A stretch of 64,000 nucleotides of DNA from Armatimonadota bacterium (GTDB lineage: Bacteria > Armatimonadota > Zipacnadia > Zipacnadales > JABUFB01): assembly GCA_013314775.1 (NCBI GenBank), contig JABUFB010000014.1:62001-126000 (forward strand), in the 5' to 3' direction. Below are positions 52,637 to 63,211 of this stretch, piece after piece. The position numbers were made by a program, and so were the translations under genes. The notes under the pieces were generated by a model, which saw only the letters and a list, made by a program, of their open reading frames with translations, was not told where the DNA came from and did not search any database. Positions within the stretch are counted from its first letter, which is position 1; every line of letters begins with the position of its first letter.

Positions 52637-53680
52637 ATGAGTGCTCAGGGCCCGATCACATCCCGCGATGCCCGCAACGTGCTGCGTGCATACGATGCAG
52701 GGGACCTTCTGTTCACTCGTCCCGGAGCGGGGACTGCGAATGCGGCCGTGATCGTGGTTACACCGCGGGGTCAGTTCTTCCTGAAGCGCCGCAATCCACG
52801 GTACTGCGACCCTGGTCAGCTTGCCTTCGACCATAGTGTCATACGCCACCTGGCCCGCGAGGGTCTGCCGGTGGTGGCCGCGATGCGCACCCGCGCGGGC
52901 AGCCGCTGGTTCGAGTATGAGGACGACATTTACGAACTGTACCCGCTGGTGGAGGGCCGGCCGCACCAGGCCGGGAATATCACTCAGGTGCGCAGTGCGG
53001 GTCAGTTGCTGGGCCGGCTTCACCATACGACCCGCGATCTTGAGCCGGACGGGCGCAAGAGGGTCGGGCGACTGCACGATCCCGCGGCATCACTCGCCGG
53101 GCTGAACTGGGCGCGAGAGCATCTCCTGCAACCGGGCGACGACGAATCGGCGAGGCTGCTGGACGAACTCATCAGGGCGGCGCGTCAGACAGGGGAAAGG
53201 CTTCCCGACAGTGTATGGCGCAATCTGCCGGCGTGCATCATCCATGGCGACTATCATCCCGCGAATCTGAGGTTCAGGGGTGACGAGGTCTGCGGGCTGT
53301 TTGACTTCGACTGGGTGGCCCGGGCGCCGCGGGCAGTGGATGTAGCCGATGGAATCATCTTCTTCTGCAGCCGCCGCGAAGGGCCTATGGTGGCCGGCGA
53401 TATCGTCTCACTCACCCAGTCCTTCACTCTCGACCCCGAACTATTGGGGGCTTTCGGCAGTGGCTACGGCGAGACGGTGCAACTGACACGGGATGAACTG
53501 CGCGCGATGCCCAACTTGTTGCGGGCGCGCTGGCTCTTCTGCCGGGTGGACGCCATGCAGCGGAAGGTGCCCGGTAAGCACAAGCTGGCGTACTTGCTGA
53601 ACGGTGTGCTTGGCCCCTTGTCCGAGGTCGATGCAAACCAGGATCTCCTTACCGGGGGTGATTGGCTGACACCGTCGTGA
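52637..53680 (+). CDS. APH-type small-molecule kinase (CotS/homoserine-kinase-like)
   Basis: 347 residues from the ATG at 52637. The aminoglycoside-phosphotransferase fold is shown by GQFFLKRRN (ATP-binding Lys strand), ACIIHGDYHPANLRF (catalytic loop HGDxxxxN) and GLFDFDWVARAPRAVDVAD (metal-binding DFD). It resembles spore-coat CotS, homoserine kinase type II and fructosamine kinases more than resistance enzymes. The substrate is unknown and resistance should not be assumed. It lies 22 bases after uspA and is followed by a hairpin-rich gap before a HAD gene on the same strand. Confidence 0.75.
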   Translation: MSAQGPITSRDARNVLRAYDAGDLLFTRPGAGTANAAVIVVTPRGQFFLKRRNPRYCDPGQLAFDHSVIRHLAREGLPVVAAMRTRAGSRWFEYEDDIYELYPLVEGRPHQAGNITQVRSAGQLLGRLHHTTRDLEPDGRKRVGRLHDPAASLAGLNWAREHLLQPGDDESARLLDELIRAARQTGERLPDSVWRNLPACIIHGDYHPANLRFRGDEVCGLFDFDWVARAPRAVDVADGIIFFCSRREGPMVAGDIVSLTQSFTLDPELLGAFGSGYGETVQLTRDELRAMPNLLRARWLFCRVDAMQRKVPGKHKLAYLLNGVLGPLSEVDANQDLLTGGDWLTPS

Positions 53681-53740
53681 GTATCATCCAACAGGCTGAC
53701 ATCCGAGGAAGCGCCGGCTCGGGTCGGCCGGGAGTGATAC
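53681..53740 (+). repeat. Imperfect hairpin element after the APH-type gene
   Basis: GTATCATCC at 53681-53689 pairs with GGAGTGATAC at 53731-53740 with one bulged base, and an inner CCGGC/GCCGG hairpin (53714-53731) sits inside. It starts right after the stop codon and may act as a terminator. It contains CATCCGAGGA, a 10-mer that recurs at 54577-54588 inside the next gap. Confidence 0.4.
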
Positions 53741-53833
53741 AGAACATCGGGGGGCGAGACACGAGGGGCGGTCGTCCTTGGCCTTCGTGCCCGGACAGGC
53801 CGCAGAGGAATGCTGAGGGGTGAACTCGCGCCG

Positions 53834-54535
53834 ATGCCCGAACACGTGGTGCTGTGGGATTTTGATGGTACCCTGGGATATCGCAAGGGCTTGTGGTCAT
53901 CCGCGCTGATTCGTGCGCTGGACATCCACGAGCCCGGGCACATGATCAGCGTCGATGACGTCCGGCCTCTCCTCGCACACGGATTCCCCTGGCACGAACC
54001 TGAACGGCCACACCCGGAACTGCGCGACCCTCCGGCGTGGTGGGATCACATCGAGGCGGTTATCGCCGGGATCTTCGCGAAGCTGGGGTATGAGCCCGAG
54101 CGCTGCAAACTCCTGGCGCGCGCGGCCCACGAGGCGGTCATTGACCCGTCCGCGCACCGGCTTTTCAGCGATGCCCGTCCGGCCCTGGACTTGCTGTCCC
54201 ATCTCGGCTGGCAGCATGTAATCGTCTCCAATCACGTGCCCGAGCTGGAGAGCATCGTCTGTGCGCTGGGCGTGCGCCACATGTTCCACAGTGTGCTGTC
54301 ATCCGCATGCACTGGGTACGAGAAGCCGAACCCGGGCGCTTTCAGGCATGCCCTCGAGGTGGTGGCGTATCCGGAGCGTGTGTGGATGGTGGGGGACAAC
54401 CCGGTGGCCGACGTCCAAGGGGCCGAGAGTCTGGGGATCCCGGCGATCCTGGTGAGGCGGAAAGGAAGCGCACGCAGGAGAGCCGCCGATCTGCTGGATG
54501 CGGCGGCCATGATCATCCGATTATCGGGCTCGTAG
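53834..54535 (+). CDS. HAD-family hydrolase (phosphoglycolate-phosphatase-like)
   Basis: 233 residues from the ATG at 53834 (MPEHVVLWDFDGTLG); an upstream ATG at 53810 would add eight residues but has its GAGGA directly abutting. Motif I is VLWDFDGTLG, motif II HVIVSNHVPE, motif III GYEKPNPGAFRHAL and motif IV RVWMVGDNPVADVQGA, so all HAD-IA landmarks are present. The helical cap lies between about residues 25 and 105. It dephosphorylates a small phospho-ester. It stands between two gaps rich in inverted repeats and is convergent with the methyltransferase gene. Confidence 0.8.
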   Translation: MPEHVVLWDFDGTLGYRKGLWSSALIRALDIHEPGHMISVDDVRPLLAHGFPWHEPERPHPELRDPPAWWDHIEAVIAGIFAKLGYEPERCKLLARAAHEAVIDPSAHRLFSDARPALDLLSHLGWQHVIVSNHVPELESIVCALGVRHMFHSVLSSACTGYEKPNPGAFRHALEVVAYPERVWMVGDNPVADVQGAESLGIPAILVRRKGSARRRAADLLDAAAMIIRLSGS

Positions 54536-54559
54536 AAAAACTGTTTGTGGGTATGAGCT

Positions 54560-54636
54560 GTCGCTGAGCCCTTTGGTCATCCGAGGAGGGCACAGGGGCC
54601 TGGGGGGGACCCACCGGCTTTCCCGGGCTCAGCGAC
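54560..54636. repeat. 12-bp inverted repeat with 53-base GC-rich spacer
   Basis: GTCGCTGAGCCC at 54560-54571 pairs exactly with GGGCTCAGCGAC at 54625-54636. The spacer is strongly G-rich. It lies in the 164-base gap between the convergent HAD and methyltransferase genes and is longer than needed for a simple terminator. It may be a bidirectional terminator or a structured RNA. It matches no riboswitch I know. Confidence 0.5.
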
Positions 54637-54699
54637 CGTTGGCATCAACCAGCGCGACTGGTCTACTGCCTGCGCTATATATACCCAGGTTATGTTTCT

Positions 54700-56516
<1,817 letters not shown>

Positions 56517-56537
56517 TGCCGGCCCCCTGTCTTCGTG

Positions 56538-58511
56538 TCACCAGGTCTCAAGCAACTCCGGCAGTTGCTCCCGCGCGCTCTGGGCATCCACGACCCGCGC
56601 CCACGGCAGTGAGTCGCCTGGGGGTATCTCAACACTGGTCGCGCCGTCGATATCCGCCGGGACAATGCCTGTGAGCAGGGGCCAGCGTTCGATTCCGCCG
56701 GTCATTTCGCGGGAGCCCTCGGGCAGGTCCTGAGCGGCCTCGCGCACCCCGGCGATCATGGCCTCCAGTGCTCGCCGCTGCTCGGTTGTCGCAGGCCAGT
56801 AGGGGCGCACGCGCACGGCATCAATGAGCCTGCGCAGGGCTGCGCCGGCGTCATTGTGGCTGCCTGATGGCGCCTCGTACCGCAGCGAGGCAACCATCCA
56901 GCAATCGGCGCCCAGCACCTTCGGCGCGGGAGCGAGTGCGCACAGACAGGACGCATCAATGCCTTGGCCGGATGCCCGCGCGAAGCTTCCCTGGGCTCCT
57001 TCCAGCATGCGCGCGGCATTGGGCGCCTCACCCGAGACCTGGACGTTCAGGCCTGAGCCGCCCTTGGCGCGGTTTGCGCAAGCTTCGACCACGTCGGTTC
57101 GTTTCCACAGCAGCAACGGTTCGGTGCCCTGGTCAGGTGGAAAATCCGAGCCCTCGCGCCAGCCCGCGGCGGCCAGAGCGGGGGACAGATCGCGGTACAT
57201 GGGAATTTCCGGCTGTCTCCATGAGAACCGGGCGCCGGTCCGCGGCTGCAGGCCCATGATATCGATCGCGGGCAGCCCATTGTAGATCCGCACGCCGCCG
57301 CTCACCAACCACCCGGGCAGGCCGTCGGATTCCAGCGCACCGTCGGTGGCGACCCACCGTTCGTCGCCCTGCGCGCCGGTTCCCAGTGTATGGACCGGAT
57401 CTGCACGGAAACTCGCCGGAATCGCGCACAACGCGACCCGTTGCGCTTCTGTGGCACCAGGCGTGAAATACACGACGTAGAGTGTATCGAAGGCATCGTG
57501 GGGAACGACGACGGCCAGCGCCAGGACCGGTTGGCCATCTACACGCAGGCTGCCTTGGCACACCGCGCACGGGACCCCGGCGGAATCGAGCCGAGTCCTC
57601 ACATTGCGCCAGCGCGCACCCATCAATTGCGCCCAGTCCCGACAGACGCTGACAGCGCGGCGTTCGAGGGGGGCACTTTCCGACTTCACAACTGGCCAGA
57701 CGCAGGCACCCCAGGGGCGTGGCCTTTCGGACGGCTCGACGAAGATGCAGCCCCTGTCCTCGCGTACGAGCCACCCTTCCGGAGCTTTGATCCGGATTGG
57801 GGCCATCGGTCGAGTGTCGGCAAGCGGCGGAATGGAGCGGTTGGTCACGGAGACGGGCGGCGCTGCCGGGTCAGTGGCGGGCAACGCCGGGTCCTCAACC
57901 ACCGGGCCGGCAGGCGGGACCGGTCCCGCCGATCCCGCCGGCTGGACCAACTCCTCGGGCTGCGACGGGATGCTGGTCCCGATAAGACTGAAAGAGCGCG
58001 CTGCCGCGTCGAACAGGCGTGTGCGGACATCGGAGACGCGTGCGGGCTGGACGAAGGTCCCCAATACGTAGTAGCGGCCGTCCAGCAGATAGGCTGCGAA
58101 GAGAGCGGTCCATTCGCCGTCTGTGCCCGTGTCAAGGCTTCCCCGGACCAACAGCGCTGAACCACCCGGGGCGCTGATGATCTCCTCATCGATCCGCTGA
58201 TATGTTCCCCCAGCTGCCAGGACCTGCTCGTGCGCCCGCGCCGCGGCGTGAGCGGACAGCTCGTCTGCGACGGGTGTCCAGGCAATTATCTCCAGCACCG
58301 GGTCGTCGCTTCCGGGCCTGACCAGGCTGACGCCCCTGTCATCCACCTCCCGGGCAATCACCCAGCCTCCGGGCAGCACCAGCTGCACGCCCAGAGCGGC
58401 GACCTCCACTAAGCTGTCTGGTTGTGCCAGAGCAGGGAGCACAGGGCCGCACAGGGCTGCGAAAAGGGGCAGGATGGGGAATGGAAGGTGGCTCTTCGGG
58501 CCGCGAGACAT
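56538..58511 (-). CDS. Secreted protein of unknown function with repeated PsbP/DcrB-like segments
   Basis: 657 residues from the ATG at 58511 (signal peptide LPLFAALCGPVLPALAQ). Residues about 30-170 begin VQLVLPGGWVIAREVDDRG and SLVRPGSDDP. Residues about 240-390 begin IRIKAPEGWLVREDRG and IFVEPSERPR. Both look like small beta domains of the P-x-GW type also present in the zinc-ribbon membrane protein at 50961. A Pro-rich linker (about 180-235) separates them. The C-terminal part contains LGADCWMVASLRYEAPSG and helical segments. No enzyme motif is seen. It is upstream of and possibly cotranscribed with the restriction-modification pair, though no functional link is apparent. Confidence 0.6.
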   Translation of the reverse strand: MSRGPKSHLPFPILPLFAALCGPVLPALAQPDSLVEVAALGVQLVLPGGWVIAREVDDRGVSLVRPGSDDPVLEIIAWTPVADELSAHAAARAHEQVLAAGGTYQRIDEEIISAPGGSALLVRGSLDTGTDGEWTALFAAYLLDGRYYVLGTFVQPARVSDVRTRLFDAAARSFSLIGTSIPSQPEELVQPAGSAGPVPPAGPVVEDPALPATDPAAPPVSVTNRSIPPLADTRPMAPIRIKAPEGWLVREDRGCIFVEPSERPRPWGACVWPVVKSESAPLERRAVSVCRDWAQLMGARWRNVRTRLDSAGVPCAVCQGSLRVDGQPVLALAVVVPHDAFDTLYVVYFTPGATEAQRVALCAIPASFRADPVHTLGTGAQGDERWVATDGALESDGLPGWLVSGGVRIYNGLPAIDIMGLQPRTGARFSWRQPEIPMYRDLSPALAAAGWREGSDFPPDQGTEPLLLWKRTDVVEACANRAKGGSGLNVQVSGEAPNAARMLEGAQGSFARASGQGIDASCLCALAPAPKVLGADCWMVASLRYEAPSGSHNDAGAALRRLIDAVRVRPYWPATTEQRRALEAMIAGVREAAQDLPEGSREMTGGIERWPLLTGIVPADIDGATSVEIPPGDSLPWARVVDAQSAREQLPELLETW

Positions 58512-58661
58512 GGCATCGAACCGGCGCGTATGATCAAAATGATTGCAGGAACATGATACCAGAGCACAGTGCCGTTGGCGAGAGGGTATTGTGTGACAGA
58601 TTGGTGTCGGTGCAGCCGCTCGGGGCGCGGCTGGGCCTGTGTGCGAAATGGGACGATTCTC

Positions 58662-58690
58662 TTGCATTTATGCGCGCGCCGCAGTATACT
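58662..58690 (+). promoter_or_regulatory. Promoter of the hsp20-lon unit
   Basis: TTGCAT at 58662-58667 and TATACT at 58685-58690 are 17 bases apart, 55 bases before the hsp20 start codon. I see no CIRCE element (TTAGCACTC repeat) and no clear sigma-32 site, so heat control is not evident from the DNA. The 233-base gap also must hold the divergent promoter of the secreted protein gene. Confidence 0.6.
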
Positions 58691-58744
58691 TGAGCCACTT
58701 AGACTAAAGGTAAATGCCTGTAATCGGCTAATATGGAGGCCCAT

Positions 58745-59173
58745 ATGCCCTCCCGCTTTATCATCAGGTACCCCCTGCCCCAGCGCTCGCAGAGCGAGTT
58801 CGGTGGGCCCGTTTCAGGCCAATCGGCGCAGCATGCCTTTGCGCCCCCCACCGATGTGTTCGAGACACCCGAAAGTTACCGGGTCCGCATGGAGATTGCG
58901 GGCGTGGACCCCAAGGATGTGGAGATCATGGTCGCAGAAGATCATCGCACGGTGACGATCCAGGGTGACCGCCCGCCCGCGCAGCATGATGGTCCGGGCC
59001 GGTATCTGAACATCGAGGTCCAGTATGGGCCCTTCGCACGGACTATCGTTCTTCCGGACGCGGTGAGTGGGGAGGAGGCGCGGGCATCTTACGCTCAGGG
59101 GTATCTGTCGATCACCCTCCCGCGGCTGCGGCCCCAGTCCTCCCGGCGATCAGTTCCGATACAGACGAAGTAA
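58745..59173 (+). CDS. hsp20: Hsp20 / alpha-crystallin family small heat shock protein
   Basis: 142 residues, ATG at 58745 with GGAGG five bases upstream. The alpha-crystallin domain spans about residues 35-130: PPTDVFETPESYRVRMEIAG, HRTVTIQGDRP, GPFARTIVLPD and GYLSITLPRL. These ATP-independent holdases bind unfolding proteins in the cytoplasm, with stress-induced expression typical of the family. It is followed after 58 bases by lon on the same strand, so chaperone and protease are probably made from one transcript. Confidence 0.93.
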   Translation: MPSRFIIRYPLPQRSQSEFGGPVSGQSAQHAFAPPTDVFETPESYRVRMEIAGVDPKDVEIMVAEDHRTVTIQGDRPPAQHDGPGRYLNIEVQYGPFARTIVLPDAVSGEEARASYAQGYLSITLPRLRPQSSRRSVPIQTK

Positions 59174-59231
59174 CCTATCTTGTCCCTTCGCGGCCTCCGG
59201 TGGGCCGCTTCGAACGGAGTGAGACAGCAGC

Positions 59232-61571
59232 ATGGTGGAAGTTCAGGAGAAGCATAATCGCAAGTCTGAGCAGTTCCCGGAAATCGTGCCCGTCCTGCCG
59301 CTGAACGGGATGGTAGTGTTCCCGCTCATGCTCACCCCGATGTCCGTCAACGATCCACGGGAACTCCAAGCTATTGACGCGGCGGTTGCTGCGGACCGCT
59401 ACCTGCTCCTCGTTGCTCTCAAGGAGGGCGAGGAGACGCCGGGCCCGGACACTCTCCACGAGATAGGATCGATTGCAGCCATTCACAAAATGATGCAGTT
59501 GCCTGACGAGACCCGGCATCTCGTGCTGCGCAGTTATGCCCGGGTGCGGATCGTGGAGTTTGTCGAGACGGCGCCGGTGCTCATGGCCCGAATCGAGCCG
59601 GTGGAGGAGACAGGAGAGGATTCTCCTGAGACTCGGGCGCTGTTCCACACGGTTTTGAAGTCTTTCGAGCGCCTGGTTGAGCTCTCCCCATATCTGCCGA
59701 AGGAAGCCTATGTTCAGGCGCTCAACGTCCACTCGGCGTCGAGTCTGGCCGATCTCGTTGCTTCCGCCCTGCCCATCCGCGGGGACGAACAGCAACGCCT
59801 TCTCGCGACGCTTGATGTGACCGAGCGACTGCGCATGGTCCACCGCATGGCTCAGGAGGCGCTGACCACGCTGGAGATTGCCGACCGCGTCGGCTCGACG
59901 GCGCGGGAGGAGATAGAGAAGAACCAGCGCGAGTATGTGCTGCGCGAGCAGTTGAAGGCGATCCAGCGGGAGCTCGGACAGGAGACCGAGGGTGAGGAAT
60001 TGGAGGACCTCCGGACGCGCCTCCAGGAGGCAAACCTGCCGGAGGAAGCGCGCAAGGCTGCGGACCGAGAGGTCGCCCGGCTGGAGCGAATGAATCCGGC
60101 GGCGGCGGAGTACAGCGTGGTCCGGACGTATCTTGAGTGGATGGCCGAACTTCCCTGGAGCAAGTCCAGCGAGGAGATCATTGACGTGGAGGCCGCCCAG
60201 CGGGTGCTGGATGAAGACCACTACGACCTCGAGGAAGTGAAGGATCGCATCATCGAGTACCTTGCGGTGCGCAAGATCAAGCAGGATATGAAGGGCCCGA
60301 TCCTGTGCTTCGTGGGTCCGCCGGGAGTGGGGAAAACGTCGCTGGGCAAGAGCATTGCCCGGGCAACGGGGCGCGAGTTCGTGCGCATGAGTCTGGGCGG
60401 CGTGCGGGATGAGGCGGAGATTCGTGGCCACCGAAGGACATATGTGGGCGCTCTGCCCGGCCGCATCATTCGCGCGGTCCGGGATGCGGGAACGAACAAT
60501 CCGGTGATCATGCTGGACGAGGTGGACAAACTCGGGGCAGACTTCCGGGGCGACCCCTCGTCAGCATTGCTGGAAGTCCTCGACCCGGCCCAGAACAGCA
60601 CTTTCAGCGACCATTACCTGGAGGTGCCCTTCGACCTTTCCCAGGTGATGTTCATCTGCACCGCCAACGTGCTGCAGACTATTCCCGCGCCGCTCCTTGA
60701 CCGCATGGAAGTGATACAACTCGCGGGATACACGGAAGAGGAGAAGGTGCATATCGCGAAGCGCTACCTGGTTCCGCGCCAGCGCGAGGAGCACGGGCTG
60801 ACCGCGAAACAGCTTCGCATCACCGATGCAGCGCTGCGGGGTATCATCGGCAAGTACACCCGCGAATCGGGCGTCCGCAATCTGGAGCGGCAGATCGGCA
60901 CGGTCTGCCGCAAGATCGCGCGCAGAGTGGCCGCGGGCGAAACCGAACTGCCCACTGTGACCAGCGACAACCTGGAGAGTTTCCTTGGGCGTCAGAAGAT
61001 CTTCCCGGAAGCGTGCGACCGGGTGACGGTGCCGGGAGTTGTGACCGGGCTTGCATGGACCCAGACCGGCGGAGAGATCCTTTTCATCGAGGCCACGCGC
61101 ATGCCCGGCAAGAAGGGCTTCAAGCTTACGGGCCAGTTGGGCGATGTCATGCAGGAGTCAGCGGACGCCGCACTCAGCTACGTGCGCAGCAATGCAGAGA
61201 AACTCGGAATTGAGCCTGATTTCTTCGACAGCAGCGACATCCACATCCACGTTCCCAGCGGCGCTGTGCCCAAGGACGGACCCTCCGCGGGAGTCGCCAT
61301 GGTGACCGCGTTGGTATCCTTGCTCACCGGCAAGCGCGTCAAGTGCAATGTGGGGATGACCGGAGAGATCACGCTACGAGGCAAGGTGCTTCCCATTGGC
61401 GGCGTCAAGGAAAAGAGTCTCGCGGCACGGCGCGCCGGCTTGGACACCGTCATCTTGCCCCTGCAGAACCAGGGAGATGTGCGGGAACTGAGCGAGGAAC
61501 TGAGGGGTGATCTGAAGTTCATCTTCGCCGAGACCATCGGAGATGTGCTATCAGCCGCCCTCGAGGGTTGA
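59232..61571 (+). CDS. lon: ATP-dependent protease Lon
   Basis: 779 residues, full length for LonA. The N-terminal substrate domain starts VPVLPLNGMVVFPLMLTPM. A coiled coil (EIEKNQREYVLREQLKAIQ) follows. The AAA+ domain has Walker A GPPGVGKTSLGK at about residue 363 and Walker B PVIMLDEVDKLG. The C-terminal peptidase has PKDGPSAGVAM (catalytic Ser about 684) and GGVKEKSLAARRAG (Lys about 727). Lon degrades misfolded and short-lived regulatory proteins using ATP. It is downstream of hsp20 in what looks like a protein-quality-control unit. Confidence 0.97.
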   Translation: MVEVQEKHNRKSEQFPEIVPVLPLNGMVVFPLMLTPMSVNDPRELQAIDAAVAADRYLLLVALKEGEETPGPDTLHEIGSIAAIHKMMQLPDETRHLVLRSYARVRIVEFVETAPVLMARIEPVEETGEDSPETRALFHTVLKSFERLVELSPYLPKEAYVQALNVHSASSLADLVASALPIRGDEQQRLLATLDVTERLRMVHRMAQEALTTLEIADRVGSTAREEIEKNQREYVLREQLKAIQRELGQETEGEELEDLRTRLQEANLPEEARKAADREVARLERMNPAAAEYSVVRTYLEWMAELPWSKSSEEIIDVEAAQRVLDEDHYDLEEVKDRIIEYLAVRKIKQDMKGPILCFVGPPGVGKTSLGKSIARATGREFVRMSLGGVRDEAEIRGHRRTYVGALPGRIIRAVRDAGTNNPVIMLDEVDKLGADFRGDPSSALLEVLDPAQNSTFSDHYLEVPFDLSQVMFICTANVLQTIPAPLLDRMEVIQLAGYTEEEKVHIAKRYLVPRQREEHGLTAKQLRITDAALRGIIGKYTRESGVRNLERQIGTVCRKIARRVAAGETELPTVTSDNLESFLGRQKIFPEACDRVTVPGVVTGLAWTQTGGEILFIEATRMPGKKGFKLTGQLGDVMQESADAALSYVRSNAEKLGIEPDFFDSSDIHIHVPSGAVPKDGPSAGVAMVTALVSLLTGKRVKCNVGMTGEITLRGKVLPIGGVKEKSLAARRAGLDTVILPLQNQGDVRELSEELRGDLKFIFAETIGDVLSAALEG

Positions 61572-61607
61572 CTTCCACGCAGAACTTGATGTAATCTACA
61601 GATTATG

Positions 61608-61625
61608 AACAGTGGGGGCACTGTT
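61608..61625 (+). repeat. Hairpin after lon
   Basis: AACAGTG and CACTGTT flank the loop GGGG, a perfect 7-bp stem 37 bases past the lon stop. It lacks a following T-run, so it may be a weak terminator or a protein-binding palindrome before the PEP-CTERM gene. Confidence 0.4.
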
Positions 61626-61675
61626 GATGTCACCCTCAGCGGTCGGCATGCTCAGTTAGCGCTACAAAGGGGGCA

Positions 61676-62383
61676 GTGATCTTGCGGGGCAGTGTGGCAG
61701 CTCTTCTACTCGTGTTGTCCCTGACATGCGCTCATGCCATCACGTACCACGGTGGGCTTACCACGGCTGGTTCCCACTCAGACCCGGATTTCGTCGCCGA
61801 CGGCCTCGACGGGACCGGATTCTGGATTGATCCCGGCGACACGTCCCTGGAATGGTGGGTCAGTCAGGATAGCCCCACCGATCCGTGGCACTATAAGTAC
61901 GTTCTTTCTACACCGGGGCCGGGTGGCGCTCCCAGCCACTTCATCATCGAGACCACGAATCCGTTGACCGAGGGCGAGCCCGACTACTTCGACGCCACGG
62001 GCGACTTCGAGCAGGATACGATCAGTCTTCATATTGGTCCGAGCGCAGGCAACCCCTCGATGCCCGACGACGTCTACGGCATCAAGTTTGACGAGCTGAG
62101 CGGAGAGATCGTGGTCACGTTCGAGTTCTACAGCTATCGGAACCCGGTCTGGGGTGACTTCTACTCCAAGTGTGGCAACACCGGCGGCATACAGAACACG
62201 GCGTGGAACAAGGGCCTCACGGACAACGACACCGACCCGAACCTCGCACCCAGCAACGGCTCGCTGAACTACCACGTCCTGCGGCCCAACGGCCAGACCC
62301 AGGACATCCCGGAACCCGGCACAATGGCGCTGTTTGGGCTTGGGCTGGTTGCGGCGGCCTTCATGCGACTTCGAAAGCGCTGA
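61676..62383 (+). CDS. PEP-CTERM domain secreted protein
   Basis: 235 residues. A signal peptide starts VAALLLVLSLTCAHA. The mature part is an acidic beta-rich domain (YHGGLTTAGSHSDPDFVADG). The C-terminus IPEPGTMALFGLGLVAAAF with basic end RLRKR is a textbook PEP-CTERM sorting signal: the PEP motif, a membrane helix and an Arg/Lys cluster. Exosortase (EpsH/XrtA) would remove the tail for export to the extracellular matrix, often with exopolysaccharide; none is encoded in this window. The start is either GTG at 61676 or TTG at 61682, with AAAGGGGG nearby. A terminator follows the gene. Confidence 0.85.
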   Translation: MILRGSVAALLLVLSLTCAHAITYHGGLTTAGSHSDPDFVADGLDGTGFWIDPGDTSLEWWVSQDSPTDPWHYKYVLSTPGPGGAPSHFIIETTNPLTEGEPDYFDATGDFEQDTISLHIGPSAGNPSMPDDVYGIKFDELSGEIVVTFEFYSYRNPVWGDFYSKCGNTGGIQNTAWNKGLTDNDTDPNLAPSNGSLNYHVLRPNGQTQDIPEPGTMALFGLGLVAAAFMRLRKR

Positions 62384-62409
62384 GACGCGGATTCAACTCT
62401 CGACCTTTG

Positions 62410-62450
62410 GAGCCCGGCACCCCGCGAAGCGGATGCCGGGCTCTATTCTT
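62410..62450 (+). terminator. Terminator of the PEP-CTERM gene
   Basis: GAGCCCGGCA and its exact complement form a 10-bp stem with a 14-base loop, followed at once by TATTCTTTAT. This is a good rho-independent terminator. Confidence 0.8.
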
Positions 62451-62527
62451 TATCCCGGGACGTTTCGCATACCGGCTGTCTCAGCGGGTAAAATGAATTG
62501 AGGAGAAGCAGTCAGGAGGTGGCTCAG

Positions 62528-63001
62528 ATGTTGATGACAAGACCTTTTCCGACGATTGTCCTGGTGATCGTGTTTTCCCTGACTGCGCTGATTCTGACCC
62601 AGCGCGCGGTGGCCCAGGTGTACTTGCCCTATGGCGGTCAGGGGTACTACGGCTATGACGGTCAGCGCTACGGATACGGCGGGTACTACGGGTACGATGA
62701 TTATGACTACGACTATCCCCGCCGCCACCACTACTACTACTGGCCCCAGCGAGACCTGCTGCCTCACTGGTATGACGGGCCCGACCCGGGCATCTACTGG
62801 AACGAGAAATCCTGGCAGGGCCAGTACGGCTATTCGAGGCCACGGGTGCGTGACCGTCGCTCGTTCAGGTCCGGTTACGATGGTCCTGTCCGCACCTATC
62901 CGGGCGGCCCGGTGATTGGCCGCGACGACGATCCGCCCGAGAGGAAGGGGCACAGTCTGCGCGGGCAGCCTGGCGGACGGGGAAAGTTGCGAACCGGATA
63001 G
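62528..63001 (+). CDS. Small secreted Tyr/Gly/Asp-rich protein
   Basis: 157 residues from the ATG at 62528, which has AGGAGG about ten bases upstream. A signal peptide (IVLVIVFSLTALILT, then QRAVAQ) is followed by a strongly Tyr- and Gly-rich stretch (about residues 32-65: YGGQGYYGYDGQRYGYGGYY, then a DYDYDYP run). A His/Tyr cluster (RRHHYYYWPQR) comes next, then an Arg/Pro/Gly-rich tail. No catalytic motif is seen. Composition like this occurs in secreted structural or adhesive proteins and in some envelope proteins, but its role is unknown. It stands alone, with a weak hairpin near 63075-63098 as a possible terminator. Confidence 0.65.
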   Translation: MLMTRPFPTIVLVIVFSLTALILTQRAVAQVYLPYGGQGYYGYDGQRYGYGGYYGYDDYDYDYPRRHHYYYWPQRDLLPHWYDGPDPGIYWNEKSWQGQYGYSRPRVRDRRSFRSGYDGPVRTYPGGPVIGRDDDPPERKGHSLRGQPGGRGKLRTG

Positions 63002-63074
63002 GCTGAAGAGGATCCGGCATTCAGCGACTGCACGTCTGTTCACAGGGATAGCGCTGGTTCAGTGGACGGTAGCC

Positions 63075-63103
63075 GGCCGGGACTCACATGTCGCGGCCCT
63101 TTT
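63075..63103 (+). terminator. Possible weak terminator
   Basis: GGCCG and CGGCC flank a 14-base loop and are followed by CTTTTC. The stem is short. It lies in the 210-base gap between the Tyr-rich protein gene and the Gfo/Idh gene; nothing else is evident there. Confidence 0.35.
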
Positions 63104-63211
63104 CAGCACTAGGTTCCGGGGCTGATGAAGGCCCGGGCGGGGGCCATGGCGAAACAAGGCTTCATGCACAATGATCCCCGACCGACTTAGGGCGCGATTC
63201 AGGGTGATAGA

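Noticed and set aside
52637-53680. Aminoglycoside resistance gene
   Set aside because: The fold is APH-like, but the sequence looks more like CotS/homoserine-kinase-type metabolic kinases and there is no resistance context.
54639-54667. TTGGCA and TCTACT, 17 bases apart, as a plus-strand promoter
   Set aside because: It would drive transcription into the 3' end of the minus-strand methyltransferase gene, with no plus-strand gene following.
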